A stretch of DNA of 64,000 nt from JAKZRT01 sp965247915 (lineage in GTDB: Bacteria > Pseudomonadota > Alphaproteobacteria > Rhodobacterales > Rhodobacteraceae): NCBI GenBank assembly GCA_965247915.1, contig OZ252048.1, forward strand, positions 1,736,001-1,800,000. The letters are read 5' to 3'. The translations under genes and the position numbers were made by a program. Below, piece after piece: positions 17,060 to 24,964 of this stretch (position 1 is its first letter; each line of letters begins with the position of its first letter). The notes under the pieces are model-generated. The model did not search any database. It saw nothing but the letters and a program-made list of their open reading frames with translations, and was not told the DNA's origin.

Positions 17060-17187
17060 CGGGAGGCCGGCAAATACTTGACCCGCTTTGAGGTCGTCTG
17101 GGAGCCGGGTCCCCAGCCCCTTGGGTAACCACCCAAACCGAACTGTTGACTGGCCCGGCGCTGTTGTCGCCAAGGCCGCAGATAAGG
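17060..17187 (+). ncRNA. Candidate IS110 bridge RNA
   Basis: Two internal loops can be drawn. Target loop: CCGG (17067-17070) closes with CCGG (17105-17108); the 5' side carries AAATACT (17072-17078), equal to the left target; a GACC/GGTC hairpin (17080-17095) follows; the 3' side has GGAG (17101-17104), complementary to CTCC of the right target. Donor loop: ACTGTTGACT (17142-17151) resembles the right element end ACTGTTGCT; after a GGCC..GGCC hairpin comes CAGATAAG (17179-17186), the exact complement of the left end CTTATCTG. A TTGGGT-AACC-ACCCAA hairpin (17121-17136) separates them. The same 166 bp recur at 50210-50375. Confidence 0.7.
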
Positions 17188-18141
17188 ATGGATAACGTGA
17201 CCTTAACACCTTACTTCGCGGGATGCGACATTTCGCGGGACGGCCTGGACATTTGCCTGTTGCAGGGCGACAGCGAGCGTCATTTCAGTTTGCCGAACAC
17301 GCCGCAGGGCCATGCGATGCTGCTTGAGAAGTTGGCCGGAACATCGCCTGAGCTCGTCGTTCTGGAGGCCAGTGGCGGCTATGAATCGGCGCTGTATGAG
17401 GCCCTTCAGGGCGCCGGAGTTCCGGTGGCGCGGCTGCTGCCCCAGCGGGTCCGGCAATTCGCCTATGCAGGCGGGCAACTGGCCAAGACCGACCGGATCG
17501 ATGCCTATATTCTGGCGCTGTTCGGCCAGCGGATGCGCCCCGCACCAAGCCTCGATGAGCCAGCAGGTCAGCGCTACATCAAGGCTTTGACCACGCGACG
17601 GCGGGCGCTTCTGACCCGCCGCATTGCCGAAAAATGCCAGCTCAAACAAGCCGCGTTTGAAGATATCCGCGCCATGATCCGCCACGCACTGACCCGGTTG
17701 GAGGCCGATATCAGGGCGCTGGACGCGCAGATCAATGCCCTGATCGAAGCGGACACGGCCTGGCGCAATCGCGCCCGCCGCCTGACCAGCCTTCCCGGGA
17801 TCGGGGCGGTCACCAGTGCGGCGATGATTGCCGGGCTTCCCGAGCTCGGCCGCGTCACACGCGGGGAAATCGCCGCTCTGGTCGGCGTGGCACCGTTCGC
17901 GCGGCAAAGCGGTCGCTGGCGGGGCAAACGGGTGTGCCGCGGCGGGCGAAAAGACCTGCGAAATACCCTCTACATGGCGGCGCTGTCGGCGACACGCGCC
18001 AAAAGAACCCCGTTCTCTGCCCTCTACCAGCGGCTCGTCGATGCAGGAAAACCACCCAAACTGGCCATCACCGCCGTCATGCGAAAAATGGTCGTTACCC
18101 TGAATGCAATGGAACGCGATCAGAAATTCTACGCAATATAA
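17188..18141 (+). CDS. IS110-family transposase (DEDD/serine recombinase)
   Basis: A 317-residue protein from ATG 17188. The N-terminal RuvC-like DEDD domain shows GCDISRDGLD, VVLEASGGYE and KTDRIDAYILA; a central coiled region follows. The C-terminal transposase_20 domain includes LTSLPGIGAVTSAAMIAGLP and the serine motif in ARQSGRWRGKRVCRGGRK. The ATG lies 1 base after the bridge-RNA guide, so RNA and mRNA may overlap. It looks intact. Confidence 0.94.
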   Translation: MDNVTLTPYFAGCDISRDGLDICLLQGDSERHFSLPNTPQGHAMLLEKLAGTSPELVVLEASGGYESALYEALQGAGVPVARLLPQRVRQFAYAGGQLAKTDRIDAYILALFGQRMRPAPSLDEPAGQRYIKALTTRRRALLTRRIAEKCQLKQAAFEDIRAMIRHALTRLEADIRALDAQINALIEADTAWRNRARRLTSLPGIGAVTSAAMIAGLPELGRVTRGEIAALVGVAPFARQSGRWRGKRVCRGGRKDLRNTLYMAALSATRAKRTPFSALYQRLVDAGKPPKLAITAVMRKMVVTLNAMERDQKFYAI

Positions 18142-18150
18142 ACACTGTTG

Positions 18151-18200
18151 CTCCTGGGGGGTGCGAGGGGCAGAGCCCCTGGCCCGGCGCGACGCCGCAG
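18151..18200 (+). other. Host dispersed motif with hairpin, right target of IS110
   Basis: After the CT core comes CCTGGGGGGTGCGAGGGG, then a perfect AGGGGC-AGA-GCCCCT hairpin (18166-18180). A GC-rich hairpin of this style after a gene is common in roseobacter genomes (inference). It may have been the end of the proA transcript before IS110 separated them. Confidence 0.4.
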
Positions 18201-18257
18201 GCGGCGCAATCCTCCGGTCTGAGGTATCAAGGTGGATCAATTGTGCGGATCAAACAT

Positions 18258-18613
18258 TTAAAATGTCAGAGTTATTTCGGTTTTAGTGAATTCGACCACA
18301 AGCGTGCGGCCTTGCGCGCGCAATTGCGCGGCGGCCAGGGGAAAGTGAACATGGGCGGCCGAAAATTCCTTGCCGGCGACCGCATTTCGGGCGATTTCCC
18401 AAAGGGCTTTGTCGGCCCGAACCCGCTCGGCCCGGGCCCGCATGATCCAGGAGCTGCCGCGCTTCGTGGTCGCAACCTCACCACCGTAAGGCAACGAGGT
18501 TTCCAGGCATTGCAGCATAAGAAACGCAAGTTTCGCCTCGCCCCGGTCGATGGCCTCGTCAACGCCCCAGATAAAGTCAACTTTGCCGTGCCTTGAGATG
18601 TCACCCAGAATTC
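18258..18613 (-). pseudogene. chpT: chpT, 3' part (histidine phosphotransferase)
   Basis: Reading leftward from 18613 the frame is RILGDISRHGKVDFIWGVDE and onward through MLQCLETSLPYGGEV to the stop at 18258. This is the C-terminal, degenerate ATPase-like domain of a ChpT-type protein. It has no start: the 5' half is at 32421-32667 on the other strand. Removing one GAA target copy joins the halves in frame (EIRG-ILGD) to 199 residues. The break falls at IS3 copy A. Confidence 0.85.
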
Positions 18614-18652
18614 TGAACTACTCCCCAACCGTTGGACAGTATTTGGCGCAAT

Positions 18653-19516
18653 CTAAGCTACTTTTTGCTCCTGCTGATCGGGTTGCGTTGTTTCATTTCT
18701 CTGCCAATAGACCACGGCTGGAGGCTGGCCGCCAAGTGCGGAATGCGGCCGCTTCTGATTGTAGAACTCCATCCATTTGCCGACGCCGGCCTTGGCCTCC
18801 GATCCAGTCTCCCAGGCGTGCAGATAGACGCACTCGTATTTCAGCGAGCGCCACAGCCGTTCCACAAAAATATTGTCGAGGAACCGGCCCTTGCCGTCCA
18901 TCGAGATATGCACGCCTGTCCGCTTCAGTTGGCCCGTCCAGACAAAGGATGTGAACTGACTGCCTTGGTCAGTGTTCATGATCTGGGGCGGGCCAAACTT
19001 GTGGATTGCCTCGTTCAACGCCTCGACGCAGAAGTCCGCTTCCAGCGTGTTCGAGATGCGCCACGCCAGCACTTTGCGCGTGTGCCAGTCCATGATGGCC
19101 AGGAGATACAGGAAGCCGCGTCGCATTGGCAGATAGGTGATATCAGAACACCAGACCTGATTGGGGCGGGTCACACGAAGCCCACGTAGCAAATAGGGGT
19201 AAATCTTGTGGCCCTTCGCGGCCTTGCTGGTGTTGGGCCTCTGGTAGATCGGCATGAGGCCCATCAACCGCATGAGCCGTCGGATGCGCTTCTCGTTCAC
19301 CAGATGACCTTCGTTCCGAAGATGCCACGTCATTTGGCGCACACCGTAAAACGGCGTTTCCAAGAACTGCTTATCTATCAGGCGCATCAGGTCGAGGTTC
19401 ATCGCGGTCTCACCCTTTGGCTCATAGTAAAAGGATGACCGTGAGATCGACAGCAAGGCGCATTGTTTGCCAACAGACAGGTTTGGAAGGCCTGGCTCAA
19501 TCATCTTCCGCCTCAC
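18653..19516 (-). CDS. IS3-family transposase OrfB (copy A)
   Basis: A 287-residue integrase-type catalytic subunit. An N-terminal HTH_21 region is followed by the DDE core: Asp in VWCSDITYLPMRRGF, Asp in MNTDQGSQFTS, and Glu in NIFVERLWRSLKYE. It overlaps OrfA by 4 bases in the -1 frame, so the active fusion is probably made by ribosomal frameshifting. The translation is identical to copy B. Confidence 0.94.
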   Translation of the reverse strand: MRRKMIEPGLPNLSVGKQCALLSISRSSFYYEPKGETAMNLDLMRLIDKQFLETPFYGVRQMTWHLRNEGHLVNEKRIRRLMRLMGLMPIYQRPNTSKAAKGHKIYPYLLRGLRVTRPNQVWCSDITYLPMRRGFLYLLAIMDWHTRKVLAWRISNTLEADFCVEALNEAIHKFGPPQIMNTDQGSQFTSFVWTGQLKRTGVHISMDGKGRFLDNIFVERLWRSLKYECVYLHAWETGSEAKAGVGKWMEFYNQKRPHSALGGQPPAVVYWQRNETTQPDQQEQKVA

Positions 19517-19806
19517 TTGCCGGCCCAGGGCTTGAGCTTTCTGGCCAAAAAATCGTTGGCGACGGCCAGCTCCCCTATCTTGGCGTGCAAGTCTTTAACC
19601 TGTTCTTCGTCAACTTCAGCCGCTTTCCTGCTGCCGCGCTCGAACACGCCCGACGCGCCTTCAAGCAACGCACGTTTCCATTGATGGATCATGGTAGGAT
19701 GCACGCCAAACCGGCTCGCCAACTCTGAAACCGTCGCCTCCCCCTTCAGCGCCTCCAATGCCACCTTGGCCTTAAACTCTGGATGATGTTGCTTTCGTTT
19801 CGACAT
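19513..19806 (-). CDS. IS3-family transposase OrfA (copy A)
   Basis: A 97-residue DNA-binding subunit starting MSKRKQHHPEFKAKVALEAL, with a helix-turn-helix (TVSELASRFGVHPTMIHQWK) and a C-terminal leucine-zipper-like helix (EEQVKDLHAKIGELAVANDF). Identical to the copy B product. Its start lies 80 bases inside the element end. Confidence 0.94.
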   Translation of the reverse strand: MSKRKQHHPEFKAKVALEALKGEATVSELASRFGVHPTMIHQWKRALLEGASGVFERGSRKAAEVDEEQVKDLHAKIGELAVANDFLARKLKPWAGK

Positions 19807-19886
19807 TTCTGATCTCCTTCGTGTTGAAGATCAGCAGACTACAAATCGCAGCTTACGTCAGTGTCCGAATTTCGGGGGGTAGCTCA

Positions 19887-20144
19887 AACCTCTCGCTCGC
19901 CGTGTCGCTTGGCTACGAGGCTACGCTTGGTGGTTTTGCCTCCAACCTTGGACCAACCGACGGCAACCGCAGCGTCGGCTTGGGCGCGACCTATACCAGC
20001 GGCAATGTGAAAGTTACCGGTGGGGTCCGTTACATCAAAATCGGTGACGCCCAAACGACGCTTGGCCTGGGCGTTCCCGCCTCTGATTTCTCCGGCAACT
20101 CGGGCATCGCTGCGGGCTTGAAAGTCGCGATAAGACTTAATTAG
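19887..20144 (+). pseudogene. Outer-membrane beta-barrel fragment (FadL-like), 3' end
   Basis: The open frame runs from the IS3 edge (NLSLAVSLGYEATLGGFASN) to the stop at 20142-20144 after GIAAGLKVAIRLN. Alternating hydrophobic strands (SVGLGATYTSGNVKVTGGVRY) indicate the last strands of a beta-barrel; the GVRYIKIGDAQTTLG style is like FadL/OMPP1 transporters, but the match is from memory and weak. The N-terminal part is not elsewhere in the window. Confidence 0.5.
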
Positions 20145-20257
20145 GGTTCGGCACTCGTCTTTTCCCCGAGCTTCGGCGCGGCGTGTGCTCATTTTTTCCT
20201 ACCCCGTCAGAATCTTTTTCGCTACCACTTCGCGGCAGGTGACGACGGGGTTCGGCA

Positions 20258-21124
20258 ATGATCTACGAAACCAAGCAAGGCTGGCTGGACGCCCCCCATA
20301 AGCGCGTGCTGGTCTTTGGCATGTCGGGCCTGGGCAAGACCCATATCGCCAACCTGCTGCGCCAATCCGGCGGCTGGTTTCATTACTCGGTCGATTACCG
20401 GATCGGCACGCGCTACATGGGCGAGCACATCACCGATAATTTCAAGGCCGAGGCGATGAAAGTGCCGTTTCTGGCCGGGCTTTTGCGATCCGATTCGATC
20501 TATGTCGGCTCGAACATCACCTTCGACAATCTGGCGCCGCTCTCAACCTATCTGGGCAAACCCGGCGATCCGGCCAAGGGCGGCATCGCGTTCGCCGAAT
20601 ACCTGCGCCGCCAGGACCTGCACCGCCAGGCCGAGATCGCGGCGCTGATCGACACCGGCCACTTCATCGACCGGGCCCAGCGGCTTTACGGCTACGGCAA
20701 TTTCATCTGCGACAGCGGCGGCTCGATCTGCGAGGTGGTCGATCCGGACAACACGGACGACCCGGTCATGGCCGAGCTGGCCAAAAACATGCTGCTGATC
20801 TGGATTGAGGGCAGCGCCGATCATACCGCCAAACTGGCCCGCCGCTTCGTTGCGGCGCCCAAACCGATGTATTACCAGCCCGCTTTCCTGGCCCAGGCCT
20901 GGGAAGACTACCGCGCCGAGACCGGCGAGCACGAACTGAAAGTCGACCCTGACGATTTCGTCCGCTGGACCTATGCCCGCGCGCTGGCGCACCGGCATCC
21001 GCGCTATCGGGCGATGGCCGAAAACTGGGGCGTCACTGTCGCCGCCGACGCCGTCTGGAAACTCAAATCGCCCAAGGATTTCAACGCATTAATATCAAAA
21101 ACGTTGGAACGGAGGGGGCGTTAA
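20258..21124 (+). CDS. P-loop ATPase of unknown role
   Basis: A 288-residue soluble protein with a Walker A motif near residue 22 (VLVFGMSGLGKTHIAN) and a hydrophobic strand LLIWIEG that may act as Walker B. The rest is mixed helix and strand with no transmembrane segment. Proteins like this are conserved in Rhodobacterales with no assigned function as far as I can tell. Its stop overlaps the 3' end of the convergent gene by 4 bases. Confidence 0.7.
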   Translation: MIYETKQGWLDAPHKRVLVFGMSGLGKTHIANLLRQSGGWFHYSVDYRIGTRYMGEHITDNFKAEAMKVPFLAGLLRSDSIYVGSNITFDNLAPLSTYLGKPGDPAKGGIAFAEYLRRQDLHRQAEIAALIDTGHFIDRAQRLYGYGNFICDSGGSICEVVDPDNTDDPVMAELAKNMLLIWIEGSADHTAKLARRFVAAPKPMYYQPAFLAQAWEDYRAETGEHELKVDPDDFVRWTYARALAHRHPRYRAMAENWGVTVAADAVWKLKSPKDFNALISKTLERRGR

Positions 21125-21477
21125 AGCAGCGTCTTTATCGCTGTCACCATACCGGTAATTTCTTGCAGAACATTTGCAACCCGATCCAGCGACCGCGCGA
21201 CTCGCCTCACGTTTCTGGTCAGGCTGTCCGCGGCCGCGGTCCCATCGGCCAATTCATTTTCGGCTGGGCTTGGGTCCAGGTTAGATTGGGAAAATGCCAG
21301 TTCGGCGGCATCGATCTGATCGTCAATTTCATTGAGCTTCTGACTGATGCGAATAAAGTCATCCAATTCGCTCGCGACCGCGTCTTCGATTGCGCTTTCG
21401 TTTTCCTCCTTCAGAGCACGGTTATTGTTGCGAAGGGTCTGGAAATTGGCAGTTCTCTGAGGCGTGTCATTCGGCAT
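21121..21477 (-). CDS. Hypothetical coiled-coil protein
   Basis: A 118-residue acidic, mostly helical protein. Heptad-like stretches (DFIRISQKLNEIDDQIDAAE and LTRNVRRVARSLDRVANVLQ) suggest a coiled coil, and a final hydrophobic helix is ITGMVTAIKTLL. No family recognised. It is the third gene of an operon with a cytoplasmic helical protein and a lipoprotein. Confidence 0.65.
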   Translation of the reverse strand: MPNDTPQRTANFQTLRNNNRALKEENESAIEDAVASELDDFIRISQKLNEIDDQIDAAELAFSQSNLDPSPAENELADGTAAADSLTRNVRRVARSLDRVANVLQEITGMVTAIKTLL

Positions 21478-21478
21478 T

Positions 21479-21859
21479 CTAGCCCACCAGCAGTTTCTTT
21501 AATTCTCCAAGTGAAATCAAATAGTCGGTAATATCTTCGGGCGACCCGGGCGATTTCAGCGCGCGCGCAAGTGCCGCGTGATTTCTGGCAGCAACGGCGA
21601 GTTCATAGATGAGCGTCGTTTTGTAAAACTCGCTAAATCTTTTGTGCCCGCTTTCCAAAGCGACCAAGTTGGCCTGGTGCCCCTCGCCGCTCAAAGCGCT
21701 GGCTCTGGCGGCCTTGTTGGCATTATTCAGCGCCTCGGCCCTTGTCGAAAATTCGGGGACCAGACCTAGCGCAATCAGACCAAGCTGAATTTCGCGGATC
21801 AACTCGGTGACCGCCGCGTCAGACGAAATCACGACCTTTTTCAGCTTGTGATAACGCAT
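21479..21859 (-). CDS. Hypothetical helical protein
   Basis: A 126-residue protein, all-helical in appearance, with Ala-rich helices (AEALNNANKAARASALSGEG, YELAVAARNHAALARALKSP). No signal peptide and no known motif. Its start overlaps the upstream lipoprotein gene by 19 bases and its end is 1 base from the next start, so the three genes are one unit. Confidence 0.65.
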   Translation of the reverse strand: MRYHKLKKVVISSDAAVTELIREIQLGLIALGLVPEFSTRAEALNNANKAARASALSGEGHQANLVALESGHKRFSEFYKTTLIYELAVAARNHAALARALKSPGSPEDITDYLISLGELKKLLVG

Positions 21860-22395
21860 AATGCAATAGCCCGCTCAACGATGGCATCAGTCTTGTCCTG
21901 TCGCGCCGCCTGCCGGTCCAACATTTCGACCAACTGCTTGGATTCAGCGACCGATCCAAGATCCTTCAATGCCCCAAGCGCGGCCCCGAAATTCGCTGTA
22001 ACTTCGGATTCCGACTGTGCATTTGCCAGCCCGTCCAGAGCCGTCACATAGGCTGTAAGAACGCCCAATTTTCGCGCCACGGCTGCGGCGGGTTCCTTAT
22101 ACGGCTGATCGGGAAAGCGCACTTTTCGATTGATCTGACATGCTTCAATCGGGAACATTGCGGTCCCGGCGATAACATCACGGCATTCTCCGCTGAGTTG
22201 CCAGAAATCCCTGTTCTTGCCCGCCTGCACCAGGCGCGTTTCGGCCTCACTCGCAATCCCGGGTTCCAGCAAATTCTCAACGTCGAAAGAAGTGGCGCGG
22301 ACCGCGCTGCTGAACTGATCCAATTTGGTTTCAACGCGCTCGGTCGTACAGGCCGAGACCGCCACAACCACTGCAAAAGCAGTCCAACGCACCAT
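21841..22395 (-). CDS. Putative lipoprotein, first gene of an unknown operon
   Basis: A 184-residue protein starting at ATG 22395: a short signal (MVRWTAFAVVVAVSAC) with a lipobox-like VSAC, so the mature form would be lipid-anchored at Cys. Further Cys residues (SGECRDVI, IEACQINRK, ALCVITS) could form disulfides. A longer in-frame ORF upstream is antisense to metA and not believed. It shares a 96-base divergent region with metA. Confidence 0.65.
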   Translation of the reverse strand: MVRWTAFAVVVAVSACTTERVETKLDQFSSAVRATSFDVENLLEPGIASEAETRLVQAGKNRDFWQLSGECRDVIAGTAMFPIEACQINRKVRFPDQPYKEPAAAVARKLGVLTAYVTALDGLANAQSESEVTANFGAALGALKDLGSVAESKQLVEMLDRQAARQDKTDAIVERAIALCVITS

Positions 22396-22420
22396 TAAAT
22401 CCCCGTCAAATACAACCAGC

Positions 22421-22449
22421 AGGTTAGGCACCGGGTTGTGCCAAGTCAA
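22421..22449 (-). promoter_or_regulatory. Promoter of the lipoprotein operon with palindromic spacer
   Basis: On the minus strand TTGACT (22444-22449), a 17-base spacer and TAACCT (22421-22426) make a good sigma-70-type promoter ~26 bases before the start. The spacer contains GGCAC-N6-GTGCC (22427-22442), a perfect palindrome that could be an operator. Inferred from sequence only. Confidence 0.45.
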
Positions 22450-22491
22450 ATCTGTGAATAGATGAACGTCTTGACATTTGGACTTATATAA

Positions 22492-23415
22492 ATGCCGATC
22501 AAAATCCCCTCGGACCTGCCCGCCTTCGACGTGCTGACGCGCGAAGGGGTGATGGTCATGTCCGAACGGCAGGCCGCGCGCCAGGACATCCGGCCGCTGA
22601 AAATCGGGCTTTTGAACCTGATGCCGAAGAAAATTCAGACCGAGAACCAGTTCGCGCGCCTGATCGGCGCGACGCCGCTGCAGATCGCGCTGCACCTGAT
22701 CCGCATGTCCGAACATCAGACCAGGAACACCGCATCCGAACATATGGCCGCGTTTTACCGTCCGTTTCAGGAGGTCAGGGGCGAGAAATTCGATGGCCTG
22801 ATCGTCACCGGCGCCCCGATCGAACACCTTCCCTTTGAAGAGGTGACCTATTGGGACGAGCTGGTCGAGGTTATGGAGTGGTCGCAGACCAATATCCATT
22901 CGACCTTTGGCGTCTGCTGGGCCGGCATGGCGATGATTAAGCATTTCCACGGGGTCGACAAACACATGCTGGACGTCAAGGCGTTTGGCTGTTTTCGTCA
23001 CCTTAACCTCGCCCCGCAAAGCCCTTATCTCAGGGGGTTTTCTGACGATTGCGTGATCCCGGTCAGCCGCTGGACCGAGATGCGCCAGACCGAGATTGAC
23101 GGCGCGCCCGGACTTCGAACGCTGTTGGGGTCGGGCGATGTTGGCCCCTGTCTGGTCGAAGACACGGGCCACCGGGCGCTTTATATCTTCAACCACTTCG
23201 AATACGACAGCGGCACCCTAAAAGAGGAATACGACCGCGACATCGCCAGCGGCACACCGATAAATGTGCCGATCAACTATTACCCCGGCGACGACCCCGC
23301 GCAACCGCCGCAAAACCGCTGGCGCAGCCACGGGCATTTGCTTTATGGTAATTGGATCAACGAGATATACCAATCGACACCCTATGACATCGAGACCATT
23401 GGGGACAGCGGATGA
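22492..23415 (+). CDS. metA: Homoserine O-acyltransferase (MetA)
   Basis: A 307-residue enzyme that activates homoserine (succinyl or acetyl donor not decidable here) for methionine synthesis. The N-terminus MPIKIPSDLPAFDVLTREGV fixes the start. The catalytic Cys lies in FGVCWAGMAM and the His/Glu pair in FNHFEYDSGTL. No ribosome-binding site is visible before the ATG, which is unusual. The stop overlaps the following TetR gene (ATGA). Confidence 0.95.
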   Translation: MPIKIPSDLPAFDVLTREGVMVMSERQAARQDIRPLKIGLLNLMPKKIQTENQFARLIGATPLQIALHLIRMSEHQTRNTASEHMAAFYRPFQEVRGEKFDGLIVTGAPIEHLPFEEVTYWDELVEVMEWSQTNIHSTFGVCWAGMAMIKHFHGVDKHMLDVKAFGCFRHLNLAPQSPYLRGFSDDCVIPVSRWTEMRQTEIDGAPGLRTLLGSGDVGPCLVEDTGHRALYIFNHFEYDSGTLKEEYDRDIASGTPINVPINYYPGDDPAQPPQNRWRSHGHLLYGNWINEIYQSTPYDIETIGDSG

Positions 23416-24083
23416 GCCGCAAGCGATCAGCCCCCTGGCCCGCCAGATCCGCGGGCGATGGCCCCATGGCCAAGCGCGGTTATCACCACGGCAATCTGCG
23501 CGCTGCCCTGGTCGAAGCGGCGCTGACGCTGATCGAAGAAAAAGGCCCGACCGGGTTCACGCTTTCCGAGGCCGCCAAACGCGCCGGGGTCACCCCCGCC
23601 GCCGTTTACCGCCATTTCGCGGGCCGCGACGACCTGATCGCCGAAGCCGCGCGCCAGGGCTATGAGATTTTCGCCGATCTGATGGAGTTTGCCTATTCTT
23701 CCGGCCAGCCCTCGGCGCTGGCCTCGTTCGAGGCCACGGGGCGGGCTTATCTGGCTTTCGCCAACCGCTATCCAGGCCATTACGTGGCGATGTTCGAAAG
23801 CGGTATTTCAATTAACCGCACGCCGGAACTGGCGGCGGTCTCGGGCCGGGCGTTTGCGGTGCTGGAACGCGCCGCGATGGAACTTTCCAAGCACATCCCG
23901 CCGGAAAAACGCCCGCCACCACAGATGTTCTCGGCCCATATCTGGGCCATGAGCCACGGCGTCGTCGAATTGTTCGCGCGCGGCTCGCCCGGCACCAAGG
24001 CCCCGTTCCCGCCCGAGGACCTGCTTGAGTCGGGCATCGGGGTCTACTTGCGCGGTCTGGGGCTGATTGATCCGGATGAATGA
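23412..24083 (+). CDS. TetR-family regulator
   Basis: A 223-residue repressor. The helix-turn-helix is FTLSEAAKRAGVTPAAVYRH, and the C-terminal ligand domain resembles the WHG/TetR_C_33 type (MFESGISINRTPELAAVSGR ... WAMSHGVVELF). The start could be ATG 23412, overlapping metA, or ATG 23466 (MAKRGYHHGNLRAAL), which is the usual N-terminus of the family and may be the true one. The target is unknown. Confidence 0.85.
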   Translation: MSRKRSAPWPARSAGDGPMAKRGYHHGNLRAALVEAALTLIEEKGPTGFTLSEAAKRAGVTPAAVYRHFAGRDDLIAEAARQGYEIFADLMEFAYSSGQPSALASFEATGRAYLAFANRYPGHYVAMFESGISINRTPELAAVSGRAFAVLERAAMELSKHIPPEKRPPPQMFSAHIWAMSHGVVELFARGSPGTKAPFPPEDLLESGIGVYLRGLGLIDPDE

Positions 24084-24425
24084 AGGGCGGCAAGATTGAC
24101 GCCTTGCCTAACCCTTTGTTTTCATGAAATTCCTGAATACCCAAGAAAATTCGAGGCGGACCTAGAATGCGCCAGATCAAGGCCGTTGCAGGCCGGGTGC
24201 GTCATCGATCTTTGCCCGGAATTAAGCCGAAGGCGCCGGGCGAGCGCCTGCCCGTTCCGGCGGGCTGGCGATTTGGGTGTCGTATTGCGCAGCGGGTATA
24301 GAAGATGTTTTTGGCTGCCATAAAGCGCGCCGACCAAAAGAAGCTGCGCCACCCCACGGGCAAGCGCCCGCCCGGCTTGGTCCGCGCCATTTGGCGCCAA
24401 ACTTTCAGACCCTGGCACCAATGGA
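24084..24425. other. Gene-poor stretch with two tiny ORFs
   Basis: No convincing gene between the TetR gene and the rpsI terminator. Two back-to-back + strand ORFs are possible: 24167-24301 (44 residues, MRQIKAVAGRVRHRSLP...) and 24304-24468 (54 residues, MFLAAIKRADQKKLRHPTGK...), both very basic. The second runs through the rpsI terminator, which argues against it. A TTGACG-like sequence is at 24095. Confidence 0.3.
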
Positions 24426-24429
24426 CTAA

Positions 24430-24454
24430 AAAGGCCGGCAAAGTGGCGGCCTTT
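24430..24454 (-). terminator. Terminator of rplM-rpsI
   Basis: AAAGGCCG (24430-24437) pairs with CGGCCTTT (24447-24454). On the minus strand the stem is followed by a T-run (TTTTT), 20 bases beyond the rpsI stop. Confidence 0.75.
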
Positions 24455-24473
24455 CTGGTCATCTGAACCCAGA

Positions 24474-24962
24474 TCAGCGCTTCGAGAACTGGAAGCTGCG
24501 GCGCGCCTTGCGCTTGCCGTATTTCTTGCGTTCCACCACCCGGCTGTCGCGGGTCAGAAACCCGGCGGCTTTGAGCGCGGCGCGATGCGACGGCTCGTAA
24601 AGCTGCAGCGCTTTGGAAATACCATGCTTGACCGCACCGGCCTGGCCCGACAACCCGCCACCCTTGACCGTCGCGTTAACATCGAACTCGCCCACGACGC
24701 CGGCCACCTGGAACGGCTGGCGCAGGATCATCTGCAGCACCGCACGCGCGAAATAGACGTCCATCGCCTTGCCGTTGACCGTCACCTTGCCCGAGCCGGG
24801 CCTGATCCAGACCCGGGCAACCGCGTCTTTGCGTTTGCCGGTGGCATAAGACCGGCCCAATGCGTCGCGCTGCGGCTCGGCGGGGGCCGCGGCAACAACA
24901 ACCTCTTCGGTGCCCGCGGCGACGGTTTCCAGTTCATCGAGAGATTTGATCTCGTCGGCCAT
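24474..24962 (-). CDS. rpsI: 30S ribosomal protein S9
   Basis: A 162-residue protein. After an alphaproteobacterial N-terminal extension of ~30 residues comes the S9 core (GRSYATGKRKDAVARVWIRP, VKGGGLSGQAGAVKHGISKA) and the basic tail ending RRSFQFSKR, whose last residues contact the P-site tRNA. It starts 2 bases after the rplM stop on the same strand. Confidence 0.97.
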   Translation of the reverse strand: MADEIKSLDELETVAAGTEEVVVAAAPAEPQRDALGRSYATGKRKDAVARVWIRPGSGKVTVNGKAMDVYFARAVLQMILRQPFQVAGVVGEFDVNATVKGGGLSGQAGAVKHGISKALQLYEPSHRAALKAAGFLTRDSRVVERKKYGKRKARRSFQFSKR

Positions 24963-24964
24963 CT

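Larger units (their letters stand above)
17027..18150 (+). mobile_element. IS110-family insertion sequence
   Basis: The element lies between two CT dinucleotides (17025-17026 and 18151-18152), consistent with the 2-base core of IS110 recombination. The left noncoding end is ~161 bases before the transposase ATG; the right noncoding end is only ~9 bases. Terminal inverted repeats are absent, as is normal for the family. The left flank AAATACT and right flank CCTGGGG read as one motif that recurs downstream of gntR (50376 onward), so the target seems to be a dispersed host sequence. Confidence 0.8.
18614..19886 (-). mobile_element. IS3-family element, copy A
   Basis: The element is 1273 bp, with ends TGAACTACTCCCC (left) and the inverse of TGAGCTACCCCCCG (right). 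It is almost identical to copy B at 32668-33939 but inverted; visible differences are one A/G in the left end and one extra G at the right. The left flank carries TTC (the complement of GAA), which matches the GAA beside copy B, not its own right flank. The element is therefore a recombinant junction. Confidence 0.93.

Noticed and set aside
22396..22491. SAM riboswitch upstream of metA
   Set aside because: Alphaproteobacterial metA genes often have a SAM-II element, but I could not find its conserved loops here. The GGCAC/GTGCC hairpin lies in the promoter spacer of the opposite operon.
22471..22491. TTGACA as a metA promoter
   Set aside because: It is only 15 bases from the ATG, leaving no room for a -10 element and start site.
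24304..24468. 54-residue ORF after the TetR gene
   Set aside because: It runs through the rpsI terminator and has no ribosome-binding site; kept only as a note.
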